A stretch of 64,000 nucleotides of DNA, taken from RYN-124 sp033851845. Its GTDB lineage: Bacteria; Actinomycetota; Actinomycetes; Mycobacteriales; SCTD01. Positions 39,202 to 48,007 of the stretch are shown here, in pieces; position 1 is the first letter of the stretch, and each line of letters opens with the position of its first letter. The stretch lies in NCBI GenBank assembly GCA_033851845.1, contig JAWWOH010000058.1:1-64000 (forward strand), given 5' to 3'. Both the position numbers and the translations under genes were made by a program. The notes under the pieces were generated by a model that saw only the letters and a program-made list of their open reading frames with translations, did not search any database and was not told the DNA's origin.

Positions 39202-40377
39202 ATGTACCTGACGTACACGGCGGAGCAGCAAGCCCTCCGGGACGAGCTGCGCGCCTACTTCGCCCAGCTGATGACCCCGGAGCGGGTCGCGTCCCTCTCC
39301 AGAGGCGAGCTGGACGGTCCGGCGTACAAGGAGATCGTCCGCCAGCTCGGCCAGGACGGCTGGCTCGGGCTGGCCTGGCCGAAGGAGTACGGCGGGCAGG
39401 GTCGCGACCTGCTCGACCAGTACATCTTCTTCGACGAGTCGCAGCGCGCCCACGTGCCGGTGCCGTTCCTCACGACCAACACGGTCGGGCCGACCATCAT
39501 GGCGTTCGGGTCCGACGAGCAGAAGGCGTTCTTCCTGCCCAAGATCCTGTCCGGCGAGCTGCACTTCTCAATCGGCTACAGCGAGCCGGGTGCGGGCACC
39601 GACCTGGCCAGCCTGACGACGACCGCCGTACGCGACGGCGACCACTACGTCATCAACGGCCAGAAGATGTGGACCAGCCTGATCCAGCACGCCGACTACA
39701 TCTGGCTGGCCTGCCGCACCGATCCCGACGCCAAGCGCCACAAGGGCCTGTCGATGATCATCGTGCCCACGAACAGCGAGGGCTTCAGCTACACACCGGT
39801 GCACACGATCGGCGGCGGCTACACGAGCGCGACCTACTACGACGACGTGCGGGTGCCGGTCGACAACGTCGTGCTCGGTGAGAACCGCGGCTGGGAGCTG
39901 ATCACCAGCCAGCTCAACCACGAGCGGGTTGCGCTGTCGTCGGCCGGGATGGTCGAGCGCAAGATCCTGGACGTACGCCGATGGGCGCAGGAGAGCAAGC
40001 TCGCGGACGGGCGCCGGGTCATCGATCAGGAGTGGGTGCAGATCAGCCTGGGCCGGCTGCACGCGAAGGTGGAGTTCCTCAAGCTGCTCAACTGGAAGGT
40101 CGCCTGGAGCGTCACGCAGGGCAGCCTCAACCCCGCCGACGCGAGCGCCGTGAAGATCTTCGGCAGTGAGTTCTACCTCGAGGCCTACCGGGCGCTGATG
40201 GAGATCATCGGCCAGGCCTCGACCCTCACCAAGGAATCCGCCGGGGCCGTCCTCGGTGCCGACCTCGAGCGCGCGATGCGCAACACCCTTGTCCTCACCT
40301 TCGGCGGGGGCACCAACGAGATCCAGCGCGACATCATCGCGATGGTCGGGCTCGCCATGCCGAGAGCGCCGAGGTAG
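39202..40377 (+). CDS. fadE26: Acyl-CoA dehydrogenase, FadE26 (ChsE4)-like
   Basis: Acyl-CoA dehydrogenase of 391 residues. GWLGLAWPKEYGGQGRDL, HFSIGYSEPGAGTDLASLTTTAVRDGDHYV, NGQKMWTSLIQHADYIWLA and TFGGGTNEIQRDIIAMVGLAMPRA closely follow FadE26. With FadE27 it forms an alpha2beta2 enzyme (ChsE4-ChsE5) that dehydrogenates steroid acyl-CoAs with eight- and five-carbon side chains. Start ATG 39202 is fixed by the operators upstream. fadE27 begins 3 bases after its stop. Confidence 0.93.
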   Translation: MYLTYTAEQQALRDELRAYFAQLMTPERVASLSRGELDGPAYKEIVRQLGQDGWLGLAWPKEYGGQGRDLLDQYIFFDESQRAHVPVPFLTTNTVGPTIMAFGSDEQKAFFLPKILSGELHFSIGYSEPGAGTDLASLTTTAVRDGDHYVINGQKMWTSLIQHADYIWLACRTDPDAKRHKGLSMIIVPTNSEGFSYTPVHTIGGGYTSATYYDDVRVPVDNVVLGENRGWELITSQLNHERVALSSAGMVERKILDVRRWAQESKLADGRRVIDQEWVQISLGRLHAKVEFLKLLNWKVAWSVTQGSLNPADASAVKIFGSEFYLEAYRALMEIIGQASTLTKESAGAVLGADLERAMRNTLVLTFGGGTNEIQRDIIAMVGLAMPRAPR

Positions 40378-40380
40378 GCC

Positions 40381-41505
40381 GTGGACTTCACGACGACAGA
40401 GGATCAGCAGGCGCTGGTCGGCCTGGCCACGCAGATCCTCACCGACCGCGCGACCCCGAAGCGCCTGACGGAGCTCGAGAAGGAAGGCGTCTGGCTCGAC
40501 GCCGACCTCTGGTCGCGACTGGCCGAGGCGGGCGTTGTCGGCGCGGCGCTGCGCGAGGACGTCGGTGGCGGCGGGCTCGGCTTCACCGAGCTGGCGCTGC
40601 TGCTCGAGCAGGTGGGCGCGCACGTCGCACCGGTGCCGCTGCTCGAGACGGTGCTGTGCGCGGCGCTCCCGATCGACGTGTTCGGCACCGACGAGCAGCG
40701 GCAGCGCGACCTGCCCGATGTCGTCGCCGGGCGCGCGCTGCTCACTGCCGCGCTTGTCGAGACCGGCCGCGACGACCTGCGTCGCCCGCTGACGGCTGCG
40801 ACGCCCGACGGTGAGGGCTTCCGGCTCTCGGGCACGAAGACGGCCGTCCCGCTCGCGTCGGTCGCCCGGCGGATCCTCGTGCCGGCGTCGCTCGCCGACG
40901 GCCGGGTAGTCATCGCGCTCGTCGAGCCCGGAGCTGCCGGGGTCGTGGTCCGCTCGCAGACCGCGACCAACGGGCAGCCGCAGGGAGAGGTCGAGCTGAC
41001 CGACGTCCGCATCGCTGCCGCTGATGTGCTCGCGGGGCCGGACCGCGGCGCCGAGGTGCTCGACTGGCTGCTCGACCGGGCGGTGACCGGTGTTGCCGCG
41101 ACCGCGCTCGGGGTGAGCGGACGCGCGCTGTCGATGTCGGCGCAGTACACGACGGGCCGCGTGCAGTTCGGCCGGCCGATCGCGACCTTCCAGGCCGTCG
41201 GTCACCGGCTGGCCGATGCCTACGTCGACGTCGAGGCGATGCGGCTCACGACGCTGCAGGCCGTCTGGCTGCTCGACAGCGGCCTGGACGCACGGACCGA
41301 GGTGGCCGTCGCGAAGTGGTGGGCCGCCGAGGGCGGTCACCGCGTCGCGCACGCCGCGCAGCACGTGCACGGCGGCGTCGGAGTCGACGTCGAGTACCCG
41401 CTGTCGCGCTACTTCCGCTGGTCCAAGCAGCTCGAGTTCACTCTCGGCGCCGCGCCAGCGCAGCTGCTCCGACTCGGTGCGCACCTCGCCGCCGAACCCG
41501 CCTAG
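40381..41505 (+). CDS. fadE27: Acyl-CoA dehydrogenase, FadE27 (ChsE5)-like
   Basis: Acyl-CoA dehydrogenase of 374 residues starting VDFTTTEDQQALVGL, as in FadE27. SAQYTTGRVQFGRPIATFQAVGHRLADAYVDVEAMRLT and HVHGGVGVDVEYPLSRYFRWSKQLEFTLGAAPAQLLRLG match the FadE27 C-terminus. It is the second subunit of the ChsE4-ChsE5 dehydrogenase. GTG 40381 stands 3 bases after the fadE26 stop. Followed by the hsd4A-like SDR in the same unit. Confidence 0.92.
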   Translation: MDFTTTEDQQALVGLATQILTDRATPKRLTELEKEGVWLDADLWSRLAEAGVVGAALREDVGGGGLGFTELALLLEQVGAHVAPVPLLETVLCAALPIDVFGTDEQRQRDLPDVVAGRALLTAALVETGRDDLRRPLTAATPDGEGFRLSGTKTAVPLASVARRILVPASLADGRVVIALVEPGAAGVVVRSQTATNGQPQGEVELTDVRIAAADVLAGPDRGAEVLDWLLDRAVTGVAATALGVSGRALSMSAQYTTGRVQFGRPIATFQAVGHRLADAYVDVEAMRLTTLQAVWLLDSGLDARTEVAVAKWWAAEGGHRVAHAAQHVHGGVGVDVEYPLSRYFRWSKQLEFTLGAAPAQLLRLGAHLAAEPA

Positions 41506-41517
41506 GAGGTCCGCACC

Positions 41518-42423
41518 GTGAGCGCCCCATCCCAAGACCGGCTCCGGCTCGACGGTCGAAGCGCCCTCGTCACGGGCGCCGGTCAGGGCCTCGGGCGGGC
41601 CGAGGCACTCGCGCTGGCGGCCGCGGGCGCCTGCGTCGTCGTCAACGACTACGACGCGGACGCAGCGGAGGCCGTCGTCGCCGAGATCGGTCGAACCGGC
41701 GGCGAGGCGGTGGCCGCCCCGGGCGACGTGTCGAAGTGGGCGACCGCGGAGCAGCTGGTGGGGGCGGCGATCGACGCCTTCGGGCAGCTCGATGTGCTGG
41801 TCAACAACGCCGGCCTACTGCGCGACCGCACGATCTTCAACATCACCGAGGACGAGTGGGACACGGTCATCGGCGTGCACCTCAAGGGCCACGCCGGCAC
41901 CACCCGGTTCGCCACCGCGCACTGGCGCGACCGCTCGAAGGCGGCGGGGGAGCCGGTCTACGGCCGCGTCGTCAACACGTCCAGCGAGGCATTCCTGTTC
42001 GGCTCCGGGGGACAGCCCAACTACGCGGCAGCCAAGGCGGGCATCGTCGCGCTCACGACCGCGACCGCGAAGAGCTGCGCGCGCTACGGCGTACGCGCCA
42101 ACGCGATCTGCCCGCGGGCGCGGACCGCGATGACGGCGGCGGTCTTCGGCGCGGCACCGGAGGGGATCGACCCGCTCTCCGTCGACCACGTGGCGCCGCT
42201 GGTCGCCTACCTCGCCAGCCCCGCTGCCGAGGCGATCAACGGCCAGGTCTTCGTCGCCTACGGCCCGATGGTCGCCCTCGCCACGGCCCCCGACGTGGAG
42301 AAGAGGTTCGACGCCGACGCGGCCACCTGGACCACCGACGCCCTCCACGAGGCGCTCGGCGGCTACTTCGCCGAGCGCGACCCCGACCTGTCGTTCAGCG
42401 CGGACGCCTTCCTCAAGCTGTGA
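41518..42423 (+). CDS. hsd4A: SDR, Hsd4A-like hydroxyacyl-CoA/hydroxysteroid dehydrogenase
   Basis: Short-chain dehydrogenase of 301 residues. TGAGQGLGRAEALALAAAGACVVVND at the cofactor site, NNAGLLRDRTIFNITEDEWDTVIGVHLKGH, the serine in VNTSSEAFLFG and YAAAK are present. LRDR and the HLKGH block are typical of multifunctional-enzyme type-2 and Hsd4A SDRs. In known systems Hsd4A oxidises 22-hydroxy steroid acyl-CoAs in side-chain beta-oxidation. AGGAGG stands 9 bases before GTG 41518. Adjacent to fadE26-fadE27 as in mycobacteria, which supports the name. Confidence 0.83.
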   Translation: MSAPSQDRLRLDGRSALVTGAGQGLGRAEALALAAAGACVVVNDYDADAAEAVVAEIGRTGGEAVAAPGDVSKWATAEQLVGAAIDAFGQLDVLVNNAGLLRDRTIFNITEDEWDTVIGVHLKGHAGTTRFATAHWRDRSKAAGEPVYGRVVNTSSEAFLFGSGGQPNYAAAKAGIVALTTATAKSCARYGVRANAICPRARTAMTAAVFGAAPEGIDPLSVDHVAPLVAYLASPAAEAINGQVFVAYGPMVALATAPDVEKRFDADAATWTTDALHEALGGYFAERDPDLSFSADAFLKL

Positions 42424-42578
42424 AGTCCTCGCCATCCCGTTCGTACCGATCTTGACCCGATTGACGCAGAACCTCCCTCGACACGGAGCCGCAACACCCA
42501 CACGATGATCGTGACCCCAGCCACACCAGTGCCCAGCCCAGAACCTGGAGCCACCGTGCGATCCCTCGGGCAGGTCCC

Positions 42579-44573
42579 GTGAGCGACTTCCTCACCTTCA
42601 CGGTGATCGGGATCGTCCTGGGCTCGACCTACGCGATCGCGGCCAGCGGCCTGGTGCTGACCTATGCCACGTCGAACGTGTTCAACATGGCGCACGGCGC
42701 CGTCGGCATGGTGATGACGTTCCTGTACTGGGAGCTCTACATCCACCGTGGCTGGCCGTTGTGGGTCGCCATCCCGTTCGTGCTGTTCATCGCGGCTCCG
42801 CTGTTCGGGCTGCTCATGGAACGTCTCGTCATGCGGCGGCTGACGTCAGCAGACGTCACCACGTCGCTGGTCGTGACGGTCGGTCTGCTCGTCGCACTGA
42901 TCGGGTTCGCGCAGCAGCTGTGGCCGCCGGCCGGCCGCACGGTCGACCAGTTCTTCGTCGGGCACAGCGTGTCGTTCGGGCTGGTGCGCGTCACCGTGCA
43001 GCAGTTCATCACGATGGGCGTCGCCGTCCTCGTCGCCGTCGGTCTGTACGTGCTGCTCAGCCGCACCCGCATCGGTACGGCGATGCGCGCCGTCGTGGAC
43101 AACCGGGACCTGCTGTCGCTCCACGGTGCGCGTCCCAACCTGCTGAGCGGGCTGGCCTGGGCACTCGGCTCGTCACTCGCCGCGCTGGCCGGCATCCTGC
43201 TGGCGCCCTCGCTCTCCTTCGACTACACGATCCTGACCTTCCTGGTCGTCAACGCGTACGCCGCCGCGATGGTCGGCCGGCTCAAGAGCCTGCCGAAGAC
43301 GTTCGCCGGCGCCATCGTGCTGGGGCTGCTCATCAACTACGGCCAGTGGGCGTACATCTCGCTGCCGCCGAGTCTGGTGACCGACTCGAAGGGCCTCATC
43401 TACGGCATCAAGAACTCACTCCCGACCCTGTTCCTGCTCGGGGTGATGCTGCTGCTGCCGCAGGAGAAGCTCCGGGTCGGGCGCATCGCCGGGACCAAGC
43501 TGCCCAGGATCCCCTCGTGGCGCAGCACGTTCCTGTGGTCCGCGGTGCTCGTCGTGGCTGCCTTCGGCGTCACCAGCCAGTTCGGGGACGGCAACAACTC
43601 GCGGTTCGGCCAGGCGATGTGCCTGTCGCTCATCATGCTGTCCCTGGTCCTGCTCGTCGGCTACGGCGGGGACGTCTCGCTGTGCCAGCTGAGCTTCGTC
43701 GGCGTCGGCGCCCTCGTGGCGGCGCGCGGGTTCGCCATCCCGTTCACCGGCCTCGGCTTCCACCCGCAGGTGAGCCTGCTGTCGATGGCGACAGCCTTCC
43801 TGCTGACCGCGACCGTCGGGGCGCTCGTGGCCCTGCCGGCGCTCCGGCTGCGCGGGCTCTACATCGGCCTGGGCACGCTGGCCATCGCCGCGGCCATGGA
43901 CCACACGGTCTTCGAGACGACGCTCGTGGGCTTCGGCGCGCAGGGGTCCAACCTCGACGTGGACCGCCCGGGCTTCATCGACAGCGAGCGCTCGTTCGCC
44001 ATGGCCGTCGTCGTGGCATTCGTCGTCATGGCGTGGGCGGTGCTGTCGATCCGGCGTGGGAAGTACGGGCGCATCCTGCTGGCAACGCGCGACTCACAGG
44101 CCGCCTGCGCCACACTCGGCTTCAACACCACACTGACCCGTATCGCCGTCTTCGCCATGTCGGCCGGGCTCGCCGGCATTGCCGGTGTGTTCTTCGCCGG
44201 CATGCGGCACACCGTCGGGACGCTCGACTTCTACTTCTTCAACAGCCTCCCGCTGCTGCTGTTCGCGACGGTCTTCGGCGTCACCTCCATCACCGGCGTG
44301 CTGATGGGCGGGCTCACGTACGGCCTGATCCGCTACGGCTCCGCGACGCAGGCAAACGTCGCCTCGATCGTGCTCTTCGTCGGGATCCGGATGCTCGTCG
44401 GCAACCCGAACGGGCTGGTCGGGCTGCTGTTCGAGCACAGTCGGCGGGTGCTGCCCTTCCGCCACCGCACGGGGTCGCCGCCGGAGCCCGCAGCTGGTTT
44501 CCCCGAGCCTGCGCACGAGCTCACCCCGGCCGGCACGGCCCCGAGCTTGGAGGCCTCCGTTGGCGCTGCTTGA
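42579..44573 (+). CDS. Fused LivH-LivM branched-chain-type ABC permease
   Basis: Membrane protein of 664 residues. The N-terminal half (about 1-300) is a LivH-type permease with the cytosolic loop ...TRIGTAMRAVVDNRDLLSLHGARPN. The C-terminal half (about 320-620) is a LivM type with RRGKYGRILLATRDSQAACATLGFNTTLTRI. Normally these are two proteins. The cytosolic tail after 620 is Pro/Glu/Ala-rich. It makes the channel of an HAAT-family importer with the ATPases and binding protein downstream. Placement in a sterol regulon suggests a steroid or organic acid substrate rather than amino acids, which is inference. Confidence 0.88.
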   Translation: MSDFLTFTVIGIVLGSTYAIAASGLVLTYATSNVFNMAHGAVGMVMTFLYWELYIHRGWPLWVAIPFVLFIAAPLFGLLMERLVMRRLTSADVTTSLVVTVGLLVALIGFAQQLWPPAGRTVDQFFVGHSVSFGLVRVTVQQFITMGVAVLVAVGLYVLLSRTRIGTAMRAVVDNRDLLSLHGARPNLLSGLAWALGSSLAALAGILLAPSLSFDYTILTFLVVNAYAAAMVGRLKSLPKTFAGAIVLGLLINYGQWAYISLPPSLVTDSKGLIYGIKNSLPTLFLLGVMLLLPQEKLRVGRIAGTKLPRIPSWRSTFLWSAVLVVAAFGVTSQFGDGNNSRFGQAMCLSLIMLSLVLLVGYGGDVSLCQLSFVGVGALVAARGFAIPFTGLGFHPQVSLLSMATAFLLTATVGALVALPALRLRGLYIGLGTLAIAAAMDHTVFETTLVGFGAQGSNLDVDRPGFIDSERSFAMAVVVAFVVMAWAVLSIRRGKYGRILLATRDSQAACATLGFNTTLTRIAVFAMSAGLAGIAGVFFAGMRHTVGTLDFYFFNSLPLLLFATVFGVTSITGVLMGGLTYGLIRYGSATQANVASIVLFVGIRMLVGNPNGLVGLLFEHSRRVLPFRHRTGSPPEPAAGFPEPAHELTPAGTAPSLEASVGAA

Positions 44574-45315
44574 GGTCGAGGAGGTCCTCGTCCGCTTCGG
44601 TGGTGTCGTAGCGGTCAACGGCGCCTCCCTCGAGGTGCCGGAGCGGTCGGTCATCGGGCTGATCGGCCCCAACGGCGCCGGCAAGACGACGCTGTTCAAC
44701 GTCATCACCGGACTGCAGGTGCCCAACCGGGGCGTTGTTCGGTTCGACGGTCGTGACATCACCAAGCTGCACCCGCGGCAGCGCGCACTGGCAGGGATCG
44801 GCCGTACCTTCCAGCGGCTCGAGGTCTTCGGGTCCCTGACGGTCGCGGACAACATCCGGGTGGCCGCGGAGATGCGTGGCGCCGACGATCCGGCCGGTGT
44901 GCGCGATCGACTGCTGGAGCGGGTGGGCCTGCAGCCCTTCGCCGACGTGACAGCTGACTCGGTGCCCACCGGCATCGCGCGCCTGACCGAGCTCGCCCGG
45001 GCGCTCGCCTGCGACCCGCGGCTGCTCCTGCTCGACGAGCCGTCCAGCGGTCTGAGCGAGTCCGAGACCGAGGACTTCGCCGTACTCCTCCGGTCGCTCG
45101 CCGAGGACGACGGCCGCTCGGTGCTGATCGTGGAGCACGACGTCGAGCTCGTGCTCAGCCTGTGCGCAACGGTCCATGTGCTCGACTTCGGATCGGTCAT
45201 CGCCAGCGGCTCGCCGGATGTCATCCGCGCCGACCCGCGGGTGCAGGACGCCTACCTCGGCGCCGACGACGAGGCTGCCGAAGCCCTCGAGGACCTCGAG
45301 GAGGTGCCGGCGTGA
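44560..45315 (+). CDS. ABC transporter ATPase, LivG-type
   Basis: ATPase of 251 residues. Walker A is GPNGAGKTT, the Q-loop GIGRTFQRLEVFGSLTV, Walker B LLLLDEPSSGL and the H-loop histidine in LIVEHDVELVL. The signature normally reading LSxGQ is VPTGIARLTELARAL, so it is degenerate. It would power the fused permease together with the LivF-type ATPase. TTG 44560, inside the preceding gene, has GGAGG 7 bases upstream; the next gene starts within its stop (GTGA). Confidence 0.87.
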   Translation: MALLEVEEVLVRFGGVVAVNGASLEVPERSVIGLIGPNGAGKTTLFNVITGLQVPNRGVVRFDGRDITKLHPRQRALAGIGRTFQRLEVFGSLTVADNIRVAAEMRGADDPAGVRDRLLERVGLQPFADVTADSVPTGIARLTELARALACDPRLLLLDEPSSGLSESETEDFAVLLRSLAEDDGRSVLIVEHDVELVLSLCATVHVLDFGSVIASGSPDVIRADPRVQDAYLGADDEAAEALEDLEEVPA

Positions 45316-46028
45316 AGGAGAAGGCGAACGCCCTCGACGTCATCGACCTGACGGCCAGCTACGGCCGCATCGAGGTCCTGCACGGCGTCAGCTTCTCCGT
45401 CCCCCAGGGCGCCGTCGTCGCGCTGCTCGGCCCGAACGGAGCCGGCAAGACCACGACGCTGAACTGCATCGCCGGCCTCATCACCCCGACCGGTGGTCAT
45501 GTCCACATCGGCGGCCACCACCTGAACGGCGCGGCGCCCGACAAGATTGCCCGGGCCGGCGTGTGCACGATCCCTGAGGGCCGCGGCATCTTCCCGAACC
45601 TGACGGTCGATGAGAACGTCAGCCTGTTCCCGTTCGCCGCCCAGGCCAGTCCTCGGGAGATCGAGGACCGCACGTTCAGCCAGTTCCCGCGGCTGGGCGA
45701 GCGCCGCGGTCAGCTGGCCGGCAAGCTGTCCGGCGGCGAGCAGCAGATGCTCGCGATGGCCCGGGCGCTCGCCACCGACCCCGCCCTGCTGCTGCTCGAC
45801 GAGCTGTCCATGGGGCTCGCCCCGAAGATCGTCGGGGAGCTCTACGAGATCGTCGGTGACATCGGCCGGCAGGGCGTGTCAGTGCTCGTCGTCGAGCAGT
45901 TCGCACGAAGGGCACTTGCTGTCGCCCAGCTCGGCATCGTGATGGTGCACGGCCGTGTCACCGCTGTCGGCGAGCCCGCCGACATCGAGAGCGAGCTTTC
46001 CGCCGCCTACCTCGGAGGTGCCGCATGA
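45312..46028 (+). CDS. ABC transporter ATPase, LivF-type
   Basis: ATPase of 238 residues with the complete motif set: Walker A GPNGAGKTT near residue 42, Q-loop region PEGRGIFPNLTVDENV, a clean signature LSGGEQQMLAMARAL, Walker B LLLLDELSMGLAP (with L where E-P is usual just after the glutamate) and the switch in VVEQFARRAL. Second ATPase of the importer. GTG 45312 overlaps the upstream stop; the next gene overlaps its own stop. Confidence 0.88.
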   Translation: MKEKANALDVIDLTASYGRIEVLHGVSFSVPQGAVVALLGPNGAGKTTTLNCIAGLITPTGGHVHIGGHHLNGAAPDKIARAGVCTIPEGRGIFPNLTVDENVSLFPFAAQASPREIEDRTFSQFPRLGERRGQLAGKLSGGEQQMLAMARALATDPALLLLDELSMGLAPKIVGELYEIVGDIGRQGVSVLVVEQFARRALAVAQLGIVMVHGRVTAVGEPADIESELSAAYLGGAA

Positions 46029-47455
46029 CGATCATGCGCACATGTGTACGTCTGGCCGCCGCGTCGGCGCTGACCCTCGCCTGGCTGCCGACGGGCGGTC
46101 CCGTGCAGGCCGACGCCATCGACACCGAGACCGCGTTGGCGGGGTTCTCCGTCGGCGTCGAGGCATCGCCACTGCGGATCCTCATCGACGACCCCAAGCT
46201 GCAGATCCCGCGACCGACGGGCACCGCGGCACTGGAGGCCGACCCCAACTACACGCTGGCCTCGGTCGCCGCGGGCCCCAACGCGCACGCCATCACGAGC
46301 TCCCTGTGGCCGGGCAACCTGATCGGTGAAGGTCTCGCGCAGGTCTACGACGGCCTGCCGGCGTACCCGGTCAAGGGCGAGGCGAGGTACCCCGACAAGC
46401 CCTACACCGCGCAGGGTGTCGACGGCGGTCCGCTCAGCGGTGCCCGGGCCGAAGGGCTGCTCGCCACCGCCACAGCGGACGGCACGCCCACCAACAAGCC
46501 GGGCCCGGTCTCGATCGGCGGCATGACGTCGACGTCCACCGCGACCGTCGACGACAAGGACGTCGCCGTCGGCAGCGCGCTCAGCGCCGTCAAGGACGTC
46601 TCGCTCATCGAGGGCCTGATCGGCATCGACAGCGTCACGACGCGGCTCGTCACCAAGGCCGACGGCAGCAAGCCGGCAGCAACAGGCAGCACGACGGTGG
46701 AAGGCCTCACCATCGCCGGGCAGTCCTTCACCGTCGACGACAAGGGCCTGCACGCGGCCGGCAACGGATCCGGCCTGCCGCCGCTCGGCACTCCGCAGCC
46801 CGTTGCCGATGCGCTCGGGATCAGCGCCAACCTGATGACACAGACGACGACGAAGAGCCCCAACGGCGTCAGTCGCGTCGCCGGCGGCCTGGTCATCAAG
46901 CTCGACACGGGGCCGCTGCGCAAGGCCCTCGGCCCGGTGACCGACCACACCGACCCGGTGGTCAACGACATCATCAGCCAGATGCCGCCCCAGCTGCAGG
47001 GCCAGCTCTACTACTTCGTGAAGGCGACGCCGAACTTCACCTTCATCTTCGGCTCGGCCAACGCCGCATCCGCCGCGACGCTGCCGATCAGCTTCAACTT
47101 CCCGACGGCGGGGTTCCCCAGCCTCGGCAGCGTGGCCGGTCCGCCGACCAGCCTGGGCACGACGCCGACGGTCGGTGCCAGTGCTCCGCTCGCGAGCGCG
47201 GGCCTGCCGCCGGCTGTGTCCCCGGCCGTCGCGCGGCCGCTCGTGCCGGCGCTCGGCACGTCCAACGTCGCGGCCAGGACGCCGGCCAGCTCGGTGGGCA
47301 TCGGTCTCGGCCGTGTGCTGGCCGGCCTGCTGCTGTCCGGCCTCATCGGGTGGGGGCTGCTGCGCTTCCTCGCCCTCGCCGGCGGGGCCCTGCCCTTCGG
47401 GTGCCGGCTGGGCGCACCCACCTCTGTTCCCAACCTGCGGAGCGTGACGGCATGA
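46025..47455 (+). CDS. Secreted/cell-surface protein of unknown function, C-terminally anchored
   Basis: Protein of 476 residues. A signal peptide (about 1-30, LAAASALTLAWLPTGGPVQA) precedes a large extracellular region. A Pro/Ala/Ser/Gly-rich stretch (about 370-425) leads to one C-terminal membrane segment (about 430-455). No catalytic motif is visible; the layout resembles the choice-of-anchor proteins found beside HAAT importers in actinobacteria. It may hold the substrate-binding complex at the envelope. ATG 46025 overlaps the LivF stop by 4 bases, so it belongs to the transporter operon. Confidence 0.75.
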   Translation: MTIMRTCVRLAAASALTLAWLPTGGPVQADAIDTETALAGFSVGVEASPLRILIDDPKLQIPRPTGTAALEADPNYTLASVAAGPNAHAITSSLWPGNLIGEGLAQVYDGLPAYPVKGEARYPDKPYTAQGVDGGPLSGARAEGLLATATADGTPTNKPGPVSIGGMTSTSTATVDDKDVAVGSALSAVKDVSLIEGLIGIDSVTTRLVTKADGSKPAATGSTTVEGLTIAGQSFTVDDKGLHAAGNGSGLPPLGTPQPVADALGISANLMTQTTTKSPNGVSRVAGGLVIKLDTGPLRKALGPVTDHTDPVVNDIISQMPPQLQGQLYYFVKATPNFTFIFGSANAASAATLPISFNFPTAGFPSLGSVAGPPTSLGTTPTVGASAPLASAGLPPAVSPAVARPLVPALGTSNVAARTPASSVGIGLGRVLAGLLLSGLIGWGLLRFLALAGGALPFGCRLGAPTSVPNLRSVTA

Positions 47456-47994
47456 CGGCTCCCGATCGGACGGCGAGCGACCGGGCAGCCGGCGGATTCG
47501 AGGCGGAGCGCTACCTCGCGATCGCGAGTGCGGTGCTGCTTCCCCTCGGCTTGGCGGTCATCGTGCTCGGCTGGTACGGCGCGGCGCACACGCCGTACCT
47601 GTTCGAGCAGGTGCCGTACCTCATCAGCGGGGGGTTGCTCGGCCTGGGCCTTGCGGTGGTCGGGGGGCTGGTCTACTTCGGCTCGTGGGTCGCCCGCGGT
47701 GCGGCGGAGCAGCGCCGGCAGAACGAGGAAGTGGCCGGCCTGCTACGCGAGATCCGGGAGGACCTGCGCGGCGGCGTCGGTGCCGCAGCGCCGCCGGCTC
47801 GCCGTACGGCGTCCGGTAACGGGCGCGGACCGTACGTCGCCACCGCGAAGGGCGGGATGCTCCACCGGCCGGACTGCGCGGTCGTCGCGGGTCGTGACGA
47901 CCTGCGCTCGGTCAGCTCGACGGGCGACGGCCTGGCGGCGTGCGGCCTGTGCAACCCGTTCGACTCCGACGTCCTGTCCGCCGACCTCACCTAA
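47452..47994 (+). CDS. Membrane protein with a C-terminal Cys/His metal-binding-like tail
   Basis: Protein of 180 residues with two membrane segments at about 23-43 (LAIASAVLLPLGLAVIVLGWY) and 55-80. A short charged helix follows (RRQNEEVAGLLREIREDLRGG). The last 45 residues read MLHRPDC...CGLCNPF, a His/Cys pattern like the Ada-type zinc-binding fold. Operon member between the anchored surface protein and the binding protein, with a 4-base overlap upstream. Function unknown. Confidence 0.72.
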   Translation: MTAPDRTASDRAAGGFEAERYLAIASAVLLPLGLAVIVLGWYGAAHTPYLFEQVPYLISGGLLGLGLAVVGGLVYFGSWVARGAAEQRRQNEEVAGLLREIREDLRGGVGAAAPPARRTASGNGRGPYVATAKGGMLHRPDCAVVAGRDDLRSVSSTGDGLAACGLCNPFDSDVLSADLT

Positions 47995-48007
47995 GGAACT
48001 GCCGCGC

